From contig NC_067198.1 of NCBI RefSeq assembly GCF_000699445.3, positions 41,161,691 through 41,225,690 of the forward strand: a DNA stretch of 64,000 bases, given 5' to 3'. The translations under genes and the position numbers were made by a program. The notes under the pieces were generated by a model. It was not told the origin of the DNA and searched no databases. It saw nothing but the letters and a program-made list of their open reading frames with translations. Each line of letters starts with the position of its first letter. Position 1 is the stretch's first letter. Positions 42,006-54,000 of this stretch are shown here, piece after piece. The DNA is from Schistosoma haematobium. Lineage: Eukaryota > Platyhelminthes > Trematoda > Strigeidida > Schistosomatidae.

Positions 42006-43015
42006 ACCATGTTGAACGATAATTTAGTTACTTTTTAAATACATGTTTAGCTATATAGTTGTATCATACTGGCATCGGTTAGATAGAATTTTAGTTTTAA
42101 GTGTATGGCATTCATTTTAAATGAAATAAGTAGTAAATCAAGGTTGCAGTAGCGGTTGCTTTTATTGAGATTTTCCTAGCCAGTGATAATCGGTCAGTCA
42201 AACATAAGTGGGATAGAACTTGCCCTATATATACATCAAATTGGGCTATCACACCATATCAGTACAGCTAAATGAAGTTATTACGATGAACACCAAATAA
42301 AAAATTGTATCAGTCCTAGTAAGAAAGATAAAGCATGAATAATATAATTTAGGAGGAATGAATAAGTTTGTGGTGTGAAAGTTATAAAATAATTCCAAAA
42401 TTCTGAATCTAACTAAAGATAAGGAGTGGATGCGTCTGAGCTACTACAACCGGTTCTAAAACATATCACCCAAAGTGTTCGACCAGTGGTCACAGTAATT
42501 GCGCGAACCGCAATGAAGTTGTCTGAACTTAACAACATGACTCAAATCATTAGTTAGTAACTTCATAATCTGACGTCACATTTTAGTTCGCTTCCTCCTA
42601 CCTTTCAACCCACTACACTAGTGCATAAATGTAGTCATCTCAATCGATAAAGATTTACAGTCTTATCGGCTGATTCGTTATCTTTACCCTGAATTTCTAA
42701 AGTTTTTGCGTTTATCGAATGACAAAAAATTACCACAGATTTCTCAAAATAATAAAGGCGATACTCTGATAGACTTGGTACTTACCGTTCGACATGAAAA
42801 TGATGTTATTAAGTGATCTAATACTGAAATTGTAGAAAAGATTTGTGGCCTAGATGGATACTGATGTGTGAGTTGATTTGTCTAAAATAGGTGGTTGGAT
42901 TTTGTAGTTATCACGGTCACTTTAGATAACAATATCAGCTTTTGGTTCTACATAACCAAAATGTGTTCTTATTAATGAAGTATAAAGGGTAAATAGTCAG
43001 TTTTTTTAGCTAAAT
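42006..43015. other. No gene; one old dispersed repeat
   Basis: About 42430-42670 is a diverged relative of 5010-5290. The rest is AT-rich without recognisable features. Confidence 0.4.
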
Positions 43016-43017
43016 CC

Positions 43018-43062
<45 letters not shown>
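43018..43062. repeat. (AT)n microsatellite
   Basis: About 21 uninterrupted AT units. Confidence 0.95.
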
Positions 43063-43066
<4 letters not shown>

Positions 43067-43753
43067 AGTTGTTGTAGGGCTGTGACATCACAGTAAGATA
43101 AGACTATTCTCTGTTCCAATGATATCACTATCACGTTGATAAGACCGGTGACCGAGATAATATTACCACTATACTAGATCATTGATCGATAAACTTTACG
43201 AAGATTATATCATAGATGAGATACATATTTGACCAAAAACAAACTAACAGAGTATGAGCTAGATACTTCGTCAAACACCGTTACCAGCAGTATACACTTA
43301 GTGAGTATAAAGTAGAAAATAATCGTAGGTACGGAATCATATATTAGATAGTCATCAAATTGAATTTCTGTCTGTTCGCACCCAATGGCCAGTCAGACCA
43401 TAATTTCAATCACCACCCATCATCAAGTAGTTAACCTCCGTGTCACTGAGCTAAAAGCCTTATATTTTTAAAGAAAAAAAAACTTACTACTGGAAACGAT
43501 TATTTATAAGTCAGATTGCCTGTAATCGTCTCCATCAGTAGATGGAATTTCACTTAAGTATATAATTAATGAAATGAAAAATAAGCATGGATGTCTAGGA
43601 TTCAAATTTGTATAGAAGAAACGTAGTTGATGTTCAAAACAATAATTTTTTACTGGAAAACGATAGAGTGGTTTTAAGACTAGTTATCTTACCAACAATA
43701 ACAAGTAACTTTCTGAAAAAAATTGATGAAAGCTTCTTGAACTAAAAAAATTA

Positions 43754-44100
43754 ATAGTTGAGATCATATGTCAATTGAAGTTAGATCACCATGGAAAACT
43801 TAGAAGCACTGGACGGCCATTTCGTTCTATTGGGGGACTCCTCATGAGTGCGCATCCGCGATCCTACCTCGCGAGATTCGAACCCAGGACGTACCAGTGT
43901 CGCGCGTGAACGCTTAACCACTAGACCACTGAGCTGGCCGGCATCCAACAGTTTATGTCTAACTTCAAATAATCCACGAAATTGAGCGACACATCCACCA
44001 TTGTCATCAGTGAGTTACTATCTCACAACAGACCCGGTTGAACTCCACTGGTCACTACTTCTCACTAGAACTTCAGGATATGCCTCTTGAAACAGGCAAA
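43754..44100 (-). repeat. tRNA-hammerhead SINE, long copy
   Basis: The longest copy. On the reverse strand: leader from about 44100 (GTTCTAGTGAGAAGTAGTGA, then GAGATAGTAACTCACTGATG), tRNA-like head (GGTCTAGTGGTTAAGCG, GGGTTCGAATCTCGCGAGG), hammerhead at about 43808-43858 with a GTC cleavage triplet but CATGAGGA in place of CTGAGGA, then tail to 43754. It defines the element as about 350 bp. Confidence 0.85.
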
Positions 44101-44599
44101 ACCACCACAAAGTGAATTGAAATTCATATCTGGCGCACAAGTAAGTGGCTCTCTGAACTCAGTAGTTGACTAAATAAAGTGTTGGAGTTTGAAACGAATG
44201 GCACTGGGCTTAAATCTCAGGTTGAACATCAACTCTAGGACACATGTACATCCAACTGACAAATCGAAAACAGGATCGGACGCAAATCTTGGATTACACA
44301 TCTAGCCACGTTCTATCTATTCTTCATAAATATAACAGATGGTCTGAAATGTTTTCTTCGTTCTGCAGTATTGTAGTGTCAGTCATTATTTTAAGCCCAT
44401 AATATACCTTATTCTAACTTTCGGACAGCCCAATCTATTCATTCTACCTGAGTCACATTCTGACCTTGTTATTTATTCGCTTATCAACCTTGACTGTTTT
44501 TATATGAGCACGTAGGTGTATGTACACTTCTTATCCGATTACTCATCACATGTCTGTAGTTTATTTTGTCTGCCTATAAATATTGCGTAACGCCTGACT

Positions 44600-44835
44600 A
44601 GAAATGGAGTTGGTTTACCAGCCATCTCCCTTGCTCGTCATTTTTACTGTGTTCTATCGCATTCACTTTACATACAAAATATATGTATTCGAAAGTCCAT
44701 TCTCGTTATTTGACTTATCTAAATCCGTTATTGAATAACGCGATTAAAGTCGATGATTATATACGAGGATAGGTGATAACTAATATTCATACGATCTAAA
44801 TGGAGTCAGATTCACGGGCCACTAAAGTATACTAC
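44600..44835 (+). repeat. Dispersed repeat family R, copy 1
   Basis: GTATTCGAAAGTCCATTCTCG to GGGCCACTAAAGTA. It forms an inverted pair with 45345-45605 and is the same family as 59080-59352. Confidence 0.7.
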
Positions 44836-45344
44836 AATAATACGTCAATACAATAATGAGACTATTCACATTATATCAGATCTAGAATTCACAACCTAGA
44901 ATAGAGAACTAAATCAATACTAGATAATACTTTATTCAACACTATTACTAGCAGTAGAAATCAATGAGAGGAAAGGAAATCACATATTTAATGGTCAGTA
45001 GGCTAAGTGCCTGTTTGTCCATACTTAGTGACCAATAATATTTCACCTTCACTACCATATACCACATATAAAAATTGTGAGATGATCTGTATAGGATGCA
45101 CATATGCCAACTATAATGTTAATCGAAAGCCACTCAAGATATCAATAACCAGTCAATTTAAACAACTACAAATTAAATTACAAAGAATTATGGTTTATTA
45201 TAAATAGATAAGTATTATGGGCACTATTGTCATACTCCATTAATCAGTTAAAAATACTATAACTCTGTAAGTGTTGTATTTAGATTTAGATAATTAGTTG
45301 TTCTTTGTTAGTCCTACTAGTTAAATTTTTTGTTCAATGTTCAG

Positions 45345-45605
45345 TCTTTAGTGGCCCAAGATCTGACTCTAGTGAAATCGTTTCTGATTGCTATTGAGAT
45401 ATACAACATACTGTCATTCCTCTTATATAATTATCGACTTAGATCGCGTTAGTGAATAGCAGAATTCATTAAGCCAAATACGAGAATGGACTTTTGAATA
45501 CATATATTTTGTACAATCATTGATCTGGACAGACAATCAAAGGGACAAAGTGAATAGAAGAGAGAGAGAAACAAAATGACGCGCAGTGGAGAAGTCGTGT
45601 GAGCT
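45345..45605 (-). repeat. Dispersed repeat family R, copy 2
   Basis: Reverse orientation: TTTAGTGGCCCAAGATCTGAC at the low end, then GAATACATATATTTTGTACAA and CAGACAATCAAAGGGACAAA. Matches 59080-59352 reversed. Confidence 0.75.
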
Positions 45606-46290
45606 AACTTCTATTTAATCAAGTGTGAATCGATACTTATAGTCGCACAAAAATAAGCTACAGATATATATGATGAGTAGGATAAGATGTACACACACAC
45701 ATACGCTCATACAGAAACACTCAGGTTTGCTAAGTAAATCATTAACAAGGTCAAAATGTGACTCAAAGTAGAATGGATAAATTGACCTGTTCAGAAGCTA
45801 GAATACATTATATAGAGGTTTAACATAGTGTAACCGATACTACAAATTAAGCCTGAACGTTTGCTTTCCATCCTCCAGATGATATAACGACTGATTAGTA
45901 TTTCCTACATTACTTAATCATCTTTTATGACGTATCTAGTAATGGTATCAATAAAGGATAACAATGTTATATTTCAATATGATTTCATTAGTGAAGTGAA
46001 TCTTATGAAGTTTTGTGTATATTAGTTGTTTGTTTACTTTTTCATTATGAGTTATATTGACGTTAACACACAACGTATAGTGTTACATTTAAGACATTGT
46101 ACTGTTGTTTAAGGATCAAACGATGGATTACATTTCATATTTGGTAATATGAATATAAAAAAAGTAATTTGTATGATTTGTCGTTGCTTTTGTTGTAAAA
46201 AATCAATTGCAGTTTTGAACATTGAAACTTTCAGAATTTCATCTTGAACATTCATGTATTTAGTAAATCTTTATGTTGTTTGTTCATTCC

Positions 46291-46543
46291 TGTTGTAACG
46301 TGTGGGACTGCAGGTTTTGATAAGCAGCGTTTATTTATCGATCGACCACAGTGACAGGTAAACACGTACGGACGGCCTAGAGTCTCGATTGGTCCCACTT
46401 CCCTGTCTAACCCAGTCAGTTGAGTCCAGAACACAAATCACAGCCTCTGAATTATGAATCATTATATTTCAAACATACTTTGTTTATATACCAATCAAGC
46501 ATACCAAATCGTACTATAAAAATAGAAAACAACATTTTGTACA
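46291..46543 (-). repeat. Solo LTR, family L (copy 2)
   Basis: Reverse strand starts TGTACAAAATG, has TTGGTATATAAACAAAGTATG, and ends CGTTACAACA. About 253 bp; internal changes relative to the copy at 49459. Confidence 0.65.
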
Positions 46544-46929
46544 ATATTCAACAAGTGAACAGATATCGACCAATAGGAAATGTCCATTTAAAGTCCAAGG
46601 ACACCATTGGACTTAACATGATAATTATTGGTCTGTTCCTCCGCATCCACAACAATTCCAATCATCTACTGTAACAGTTCATACTTTCACTTTTAATTTA
46701 AAGAATTTTGTGATGTTAGACGGTGGTTGAAGGCAGTTAACAGGAATAGTGCACGCAGTGTCGAGCCACCTAGGCTGGTGGCCATATTGCAACATGGTCG
46801 ATAGCATTCGATCTGCACTAATAAAAAGGACTAGACACGCATGACAGTGATCACCACCCAGTGATCAATCAATTGTAATTTTGTGATGTATTATGGAAGC
46901 ACAGGATAAAATAGACAGCCAGAACGCAG

Positions 46930-47184
46930 CTACATGAATAGAACTTCAAAAATGATCTAGCTCTTTTATCCCGTACACAGGAATAAATGGAGGCAAAGAC
47001 AAACAATGTAGTAGCAAACTCTGCAACAATAAATATCAACATACACAATGGAAAAACAAAGTCTTCAAATATAACACAGAGAAGATCAAACCAATCACAC
47101 GTATTGGGAAAGCTCTGAAAGTGGTTGAAGCTTCCACATATTTGTGCAGAATCATCGATAAAAAAGAAGGATCTAAGGAGATAT
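46930..47184 (+). pseudogene. RTE reverse transcriptase relic, left part
   Basis: Decayed SR2-type RT downstream region: AATATCAACATACACAATGG (NINIHNGKTK), then KYNTEKIKPIT-like and a DKKEGSKE end. It is interrupted at 47184 by a 486-bp insertion and resumes at 47671. Confidence 0.75.
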
Positions 47185-47670
47185 GCATGAAAAGCTTATT
47201 TTTTAAATAGTTTTTGATGTTATTTGTATTTATTCTGTTAGTTTTTCATTGCCTGTAAATTTACCATTAAATGATTGTACGTGTTGTTCAAGTGTATGAC
47301 CTTGAACACACTTTCTTCCGTCGTGTTACACTCGTAGCAGGACACACGTTGTTACTTACTAATAAATATACTGCTATACACACACCTTTTGTTCTCCATT
47401 TACTTGTGGTTGTGTTAACCAAATTATACCATATTCTACGTTTGATTATATCACTGGAAGGACATCAATCTCACTGCAATCTTCAATCATCTATAATTGT
47501 GGATTTTTGGAACGAACCTCAACTGGAACACGCACAAACCTGCTGAATTAAGCAACGTCTCATATTTTTGTTGTGTTTATAACGTTTAACTGATATATAG
47601 ATTGACATTACTAATTGTACTTAGTAACTCTGTTATCATTTTTGAGTTCATATATTATTTGGTCCACTGC
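47185..47670. mobile_element. 486-bp insertion with 6-bp target duplication
   Basis: AGATAT stands at 47179-47184 and again at 47671-47676, and removing the insert restores the RTE reading (GSKEI then KAWDGKT). Ends read GCATGAAAAG and GTCCACTGC. The family is unknown. An open frame at 47271-47546 lies inside but has no recognisable domain. Confidence 0.6.
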
Positions 47671-48169
47671 AGATATAAAGGCATGGGATGGCAAAACAGA
47701 AGCAACATCCATACAACTGTACAACATCTACAACTCAAAATAATCGTCAACAAATAACAAAATCAGAATATTCAATACGAATATCAAAACAGTTCTATTG
47801 CACAAATCTGAAACACGGAGAACTACCACAACCATCATGAAAACAGTACACGTATTTACAAACAGTTATCTACACAATATACTACAGATCTGTTGTCCGA
47901 GTACAGTTAACAATAACCTACTGTGAAAGGGAACAAACCAACTTGCAACTGAATAGGGAATCGGGAGAAGACGATGGAGTTGAATAGGACATGGATTGTG
48001 GAAATCATCAAACTACATCACGAGACATACCCCGTAACATGAAATTGTGAAAGGAAAGGGAAGTGAGTCAAATCGAAGAACATATTTGATATGAAATTGG
48101 AGGCAGACAATGAAGCTATGAATAGCACTTGAGAAGAACTAGAAATTAATGAGGAGGATAGTATTAGTT
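47671..48169 (+). pseudogene. RTE reverse transcriptase relic, right part; inverted-repeat arm 1
   Basis: Reads IRIFNTNIKTVLLHKSETRR, HVFTNSYLHNILQICCPSTV and further RTE C-terminal words with many stops. 47676-48169 is repeated in reverse at 50031-50524. Confidence 0.8.
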
Positions 48170-49045
48170 GGAGAATTTTTGTTAGTGGTCTATGGTTCTT
48201 CACGATAGGCAACACGTGTAAGTAAGTACACAAGAATGAGGATGAAATCTTTAATCGTTTAGAACCTTGATTCGCTTAAAATCCTCTGTCAATTGTTGTC
48301 ATTACGTTGCCCTCTTGAACATATTTGTTGATAATACAGTAGTATCAAATTCTGTGTCACTATGGTGTCTAACAATCTTTGTAAAGAACATATGCACTTT
48401 CCAGTGACTTCAAGCTCGTCCATCAGGAGCTACTTAAAGATTAATTTATGATCTAGGTTGAAGAGGACTCATCAAATAACTTTTTTTTGTGACTTATGGG
48501 ACAAATATTTTTACTGTTTACCTATACAACATTCAGGGTGCCTTTGCAATGAATATACCTTTATGACTTTTCATATCTACTTCCATGAGTACTTTTCATA
48601 CACATAGTTCCGCTTATCATTTCGAAGAGAGTAAGGACAAAATTTTTTTAGCAGAATAGTATGAATTCATTTTATTTCATTGGTTCTCGTCAGCTGATTA
48701 CAACATGAAAGAGTTTGGTTGGAAGTTATACTGAAGACACAATAGTATAATATATCTATACTATCTTCATGACTTTTCATGTCTACTTCCCTGAGCATGT
48801 TTATTCAAGAAGTAGAACTAATCTCCATAGCCATGTCACATGTTAGATTCCATGTCATATTTTACTTTGTTAATAACAATATAATCTATGTATAGAGTTT
48901 TCAAGAGTGGTATATGTTATAAATACTATCGACTATAAAATATTGTCTCATCGATTATGTACTTCATTTTGGTCTGTTCAAGATTTTTCATAAACATATC
49001 TATCAGGTAAGATTAAGCGTAATAATCAATTGTGAATGTATTTTC
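48170..49045. other. Spacer between inverted arms, left half
   Basis: No gene. TATGACTTTTCATATCTACTT (about 48560) and ATGACTTTTCATGTCTACTT (about 48770) form a local direct repeat. Confidence 0.4.
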
Positions 49046-49047
49046 CA

Positions 49048-49165
49048 ATGGTTGAGATCATGAGGCGATTGAAGCTAGATCACTATGAAAAACTTGGAAG
49101 CATTGGACGACCGTTTTATCCTATTGTGGGACTCTTCAGCAGTGCACATCTACGATTTTTCGCTT
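49048..49165 (-). repeat. tRNA-hammerhead SINE, 3' fragment
   Basis: Reverse strand: GCACTGCTGAAGAGTCCCAC, GATAAAACGGTCGTCCAATGC. The core has CTGAAGA (G8 changed) and AAAA for GAAA, so inactive. Confidence 0.7.
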
Positions 49166-49458
49166 ACTGACTTCAATTTTATTTATTGGCTGTCTCTCAT
49201 TAATACATTAAAACAATTTTATTATTTACAAGTGTTATGTCCCGATAAGCATAATGAATGGTAAGTTTTAGGATCCATTTATGGACCAATACTATGCGTA
49301 TATTTTTATTGTATAATTGTTAATTAACTAAACTATTTATATGCATGTCTCTCTTATTATGAACTTTATTTTGATCTATGAACTATTTGCCATTCTTGAA
49401 TTATACTCTGTCTATCAATTATTACCTCCCTCATTCACAGCCACATTTGGCTAATTCT

Positions 49459-49733
49459 TGTACAAGGTTGTTTTATATTTTATGATACGATGTGGTCTGT
49501 CTGGTTGGTATATAAACCTAGTATGTTTGAAATAAATGACTCATATCGCAGAGGCTAAGATTGGTGTTCTGGACTCAGCTGGCTGGTCTAGGCAGTAAGA
49601 AGGACCGATAATTACTCCAGACTGCTCGCTCGGTTTTTAGGCGTCATTGGTCCGTCAGATAACTCACTGCTCTCTAATTGGCAGTATCATCACGCTATAC
49701 ATCAACAGGGCACACAGGCCACAAGTTATAACA
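49459..49733 (+). repeat. Solo LTR, family L (copy 3)
   Basis: TGTACAAGG to GTTATAACA, with TTGGTATATAAACCTAGTATG and AAATAAATGACTC. About 275 bp. Confidence 0.68.
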
Positions 49734-50030
49734 ACAAGATAATAATTAGTCATAACCTGTTGTTGTTGTTTGTTTTTTTCGTTGTATAAAATTCGTTTAA
49801 ATTCTAAGAACTTTTCAGGTTATTTTAAAATCGCACCATTTTCGATGAACTATTATCAGTCAATTACATGTATATTGAATGTAAAAATTTAGGCAGTTTA
49901 TTATTTGATTTAATGTGAAAACATTAAAAATATGTATCATTATGCAAATTTTAAATCATTCGGTTTTATTATACTTACCTATGCCAGTTACCATTCGTGA
50001 GGAAGTATGGATTGATCACTAGAATTATCG

Positions 50031-50524
50031 AACTGATACTGTCCTCCTCACTAATTTCTAGTTCTTCTCAAGTGCTATTCATAGCTTCATTGTCTGCCTC
50101 CAATTTCATATCAAATATGTTCTTCGATTTGACTCACTTCCCTTTCCTTTCACAATTTCATGTTACGGGGTATGTCTCGTGATGTAGTTTGATGATTTCC
50201 ACAATCCATGTCCTATTCAACTCCATCGTCTTCTCCCGATTCCCTATTCAGTTGCAAGTTGGTTTGTTCCCTTTCACAGTAGGTTATTGTTAACTGTACT
50301 CGGACAACAGATCTGTAGTATATTGTGTAGATAACTGTTTGTAAATACGTGTACTGTTTTCATGATGGTTGTGGTAGTTCTCCGTGTTTCAGATTTGTGC
50401 AATAGAACTGTTTTGATATTCGTATTGAATATTCTGATTTTGTTATTTGTTGACGATTATTTTGAGTTGTAGATGTTGTACAGTTGTATGGATGTTGCTT
50501 CTGTTTTGCCATCCCATGCCTTTA
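50031..50524 (-). pseudogene. RTE relic; inverted-repeat arm 2
   Basis: Reverse complement of 47676-48169 with only a few differences, including the same decayed positions. It is therefore a duplicated piece of the relic, not an independent insertion. Confidence 0.85.
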
Positions 50525-50970
50525 CGTTTGTTCAATTTTATCTAGACAACTTCTGAAGTGAATGAGACCTTAGAGACTGCACAGGATAAATTTGACGAAA
50601 TTTTATTTATTTCAGTTAAATAAATAAATATTCATTATTAATAGGATATTGTTAATGTTAATGCGATTTCTTTAAAGAAATGAACAATCATTTCATTCTA
50701 ATAAAGAACACATCTGAATTATCCACTTAAAAACATATCAGGAATCAAAATTCCAACATTTAGACGATTCAGTACATTTGTGTCAGCTAGGTTATCAGTT
50801 AGACATTTTTCTGAATAGTTCAATTTAATCACAATTGATTGGTCACTGAGTGGTGACAAATGCCATATGTGTCAAGCCCTTATTATTAGTGAAGATCGAA
50901 TGCTATCGACCATGATGCAATGTGGCCACCAGTCTAGATGACTCGACACTGCGTGCACTATTGTGAGATT

Positions 50971-51075
50971 AGATGGTGGTTGGAGGTAGTCGACAGGAAA
51001 CCTTGAACTCGGGTTTCTTGCTACTTGGCACTCGTCAGCAAGGTGTACCTGTAATCTTGAGGGAACTGGTGCTCA
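50971..51075 (-). ncRNA. SM-alpha-like hammerhead repeat
   Basis: Reverse strand: CAGGTACACCTTGCTGACGAG, a stem II region TGCC/AGCA, AGAAACC, then AAGGTTTCCTGTCGACTACC. The core CTGACGA and GAAA are present, but the first stem II pair is G-A and stem III is not standard. Cleavage doubtful. Confidence 0.6.
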
Positions 51076-51418
51076 ACTTAATCTTTATTCGATTCCACTG
51101 GGTTGACGAAAAGCCTTTGGAAAACAGATGTTTTTTTCTTTTGCTTGTTCTTTTTTTTTATTAATATCATGTTTGAGCCTATTCAAATAAAATACACTAT
51201 GGTATCAATTTGCATGTACAACAAACAGGTTATTCAATTATTTTAACTTATAGTCATATGGCTAACATTTATAGACATGATTAACATACAATGCAGCATA
51301 AATCATTATTTCATTGTCCTTATTTATCATTGTGATATTAATTCATTTAGTTGACAATTATATCACAACTAAAGAATATCAGTTATTGATAAACAAAACA
51401 ATGTTTATATATGCAAAG

Positions 51419-51526
51419 ATGGATAGTGGCTAGCAGTGGAATCCAAGATACATGTTTCATCCTATTTGGGACTCGTCATTTGGATGTACCTGAATCTACT
51501 GCTAGCCACTATCCATCTTTGCTTAA
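51419..51526 (-). ncRNA. SM-alpha-type hammerhead ribozyme within a perfect inverted repeat
   Basis: Outer arms AAAGATGGATAGTGGCTAGC and their exact reverse complement close the unit. Inside on the reverse strand: GGTACATCCAA, ATGACGA (C3 changed to A), stem II GTCC/GGAT with loop CAAATA, GAAAC, a short stem III and TTGGATTCC. Stem I pairs ATCCAA with TTGGAT. This matches the SM-alpha hammerhead plan; the C3 change should abolish cleavage. Confidence 0.7.
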
Positions 51527-51729
51527 AAAGCTTGTGACTTAAGGCTATATCAAGGCAATGCGCATAGGATGTATATATGCCAACAAGAAACTGATCATTT
51601 GCAATCCTGAATAACAAGGGGAAAGATACAATTAAAACAACATCAAGTGAATTTAATGTTTATATATGTATGCTTAATCCACTGTTATTTATATGAAAAT
51701 TACTTACTTACTTACGCCTGTTACTCCTA

Positions 51730-52215
51730 ATGGAGCTTAGGCAACCGATCAGAATTCTCAAACCCACTCTGTCCTGGGCCTTCGTTTCTAGTTCCATCCA
51801 ATTCTTGTTCATTTTTCTCATGTCTATCTCCACTTCCCGGTGTAATATGTTCTTTGGTACTCCTCTCCTCCTTTGTTTAACCTTAAAGATCCCACGTGAG
51901 GGCTTGCCTTGCGATGCAGTTGAGTGCTTTTCTCAGTATGTGTGCTATCCACTTCCAGCGTTTCTTCCTAATTTCTTCCTCCGTTGGGATCTGGTTTGTT
52001 CTCTCCCACAGTAGGTTGTTGCTAATGGTGTCCGGCCAACGGATCCGAAGTATTTTGCGTAGACAACTGTTAATAAACACTTGTATCTTCTGGATGATGG
52101 CTTTCGTACTTCTCCAGGTTTCCACCCCATACAGTAGAACTGTCTTAACATTTGTATTGAAAATTCCGAAGAAGAAATAATTCTTTTCAATTGGTTTTTC
52201 TTCATGGCTTTTCAT
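51730..52215 (-). pseudogene. RTE reverse transcriptase C-terminal fragment
   Basis: Reads [50 protein letters not shown] and [10 protein letters not shown] on the minus strand, then QALTWDL at about 51890, continuing in another frame to about 51730. Better preserved than the copies at 47671 and 50031. Confidence 0.88.
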
Positions 52216-52642
52216 CTATGTATATATATTTAACAATTATAATGAGATCTATGCTAATCAATTGGCTGTGTAATAATTAGTAACATTATAAATTCATAAG
52301 TGTTTATGAAAATAGTTACTAATGGTTAACAAAATAATTAAGAGATGAAGTAAACAATGTGGTGAATACTCAAAAATAATGGTTTATGATTAAGAATATG
52401 TGAAGTGAATGAAGACAGAATTGTATCATAAAATGTGAAAACCATACATTAAATACTTCATTCGTAAATCTTTTATCAACTGTCCTTTATATCCTTCATG
52501 ATTCTTTCACTTCTCAATTCCTTTCTGGTTTCTTCAGATCAAACTTCCAACCTTCTTTTGACAAGCATTCTACTTCTGATCGGTGTTACATATTACCTAT
52601 ATTTGTCAACACAAGTAGTATACACCACGTATGTAGATATAG

Positions 52643-52995
52643 TGTAGTGACCTACTTTTATGAAGAGAACGCGATTGGTATAATCGAAACAATTATTATT
52701 ATAATCAACTGTACCAGTGATTGTTTTACTGTAACAGTTTGTTTAAGTGTAACAAAAAACACTCTTCCGTTGTTTGTGACTTTGTACGAACTCTCGTACG
52801 CTCAGTAGTCTCGCTTGTGGATTTTGGCACGATTTCGGTATTATTTCGATACCACGAGATCGCCAACAAATACATCTTACTACAACCTTCAATTGCCTTC
52901 TGATATTTGATCTACGGAGGGGTCTAACCTGGTAACTGGCACGTAGTCTTTCTGTAGTGGTGATCATAGTCAACCACGACTCGACGCCAACTACA
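52643..52995 (+). repeat. Solo LTR, family T (copy 1)
   Basis: TGTAGTGACCTAC to CGCCAACTACA, 353 bp. Flanks ATAG and ATAT are an imperfect 4-bp target duplication. Closely similar to 55215-55574. Confidence 0.7.
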
Positions 52996-53349
52996 ATATA
53001 TTGCACGGTATAACACAAGAGAATTTTATTAAAACATTTCCCCATAAATAAATTTGAATAAAGCAAGAATAACTAGTTTTGTATAATAAGGTGAATTCAC
53101 TTATTTCATGAATTCTGGTCGGCCTCTTACAGCTTAGAAAAAATGGTAATAATTATTTACAACTAATGTACATACTTCATATTATATTAATGATGATTAA
53201 TAGTTGTTGTAGAGAATTGGCAAAATGCCTGATAAGAAATTGAGCACTAATAATAGCAACTTGAATCTGAAGGGAATTTCATAGTTAAGTTTTAGCAAAA
53301 ACAGAAAAATATTTGCTGAAAAAAGAATGTAATAAGTCGTATGTGTTAA

Positions 53350-53420
53350 TTAGTGAGGGGCAGTTGGTAGAAAACTCTGAATCTAGGTCTCGCTCTATTT
53401 AACACTTAATTATAAATTGT
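53350..53420 (-). repeat. Fragment of SM-alpha-like repeat
   Basis: GGGGCAGTTGGTAGAAAACTC and TAGGTCTCGCTCTATTTAAC follow the order of the 50971 copy loosely. Weak. Confidence 0.35.
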
Positions 53421-53834
53421 ATTTATAGTCATAAAGTACATGATGCCCCCCCTTGTGAGAATTACACCAACATCAGCTAACTTTACATAGTCTGATGCAT
53501 TATCATGGAGTTACTCGGGTATCGAATGACCTCTTGTGGTCTGAGATCATTTTTTTGGTTGATCGTTGAGTAATGACCAATACCATTCATCTTCAGTACC
53601 AATCGGATTTCATTGACCAAGTCATGATTTAAGTACTAGCTTGATTGACTAAAAGTACAAGATTTCTTGTTAACAAACTGCAATCGTAGAACATCTCGAC
53701 ATCACGTACGCCGATCAGTTAGATAATGAAGTATAGAATTCTTAAACAATCTTAACTATCCCTCGGGTAGGCTGATGTTTGAAAATTTGTCTATCAGTGA
53801 TTTTATCAGGAAGGGTTTTGTGGAGATTTTATTA

Positions 53835-54000
53835 ATTTCACTAGTTGAAATCATGAGTCAATTGAAGCTAGACCACCATTTAAAACCTGGAAGCACTGGA
53901 CGGCTGTTTCGTCCTGGTATGGGACTCCTCAGCAGCACGCATCCACGCCCCGCCCCCGCGGGAATCAAACCCAAGACCTATGAATCTCGCGCGCGATCGT
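53835..54000 (-). repeat. tRNA-hammerhead SINE, copy truncated in the tRNA-like head
   Basis: Reverse strand: end of the tRNA-like part (GGTTTGATTCCCGCGGGGG), hammerhead 53893-53938, tail to 53835. It joins the next copy head to head at 54000. Confidence 0.85.
53893..53938 (-). ncRNA. Minimal hammerhead ribozyme, core intact with GUC site
   Basis: Reverse strand: stem I GTGCTG/CAGTGC (with G-U pairs), CTGAGGA, stem II GTCC/GGAC with loop CATACCA, GAAAC, stem III ACAGCCGU, cleavage triplet GTC. All conserved core positions are kept and the triplet is the best one (GUC). Stem III has no loop, as in copy 40808. Confidence 0.78.

Noticed and set aside
47271..47546. 91-codon open frame
   Set aside because: Lies in a 486-bp insertion, no domain, low-complexity hydrophobic stretches; no start context or neighbours that support it.
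48018..48233. Two matching hydrophobic open frames (48018-48233 minus, 49997-50182 plus)
   Set aside because: They are antisense to a decayed RTE coding region that is duplicated in inverted orientation; identity comes from the duplication, not from protein selection.
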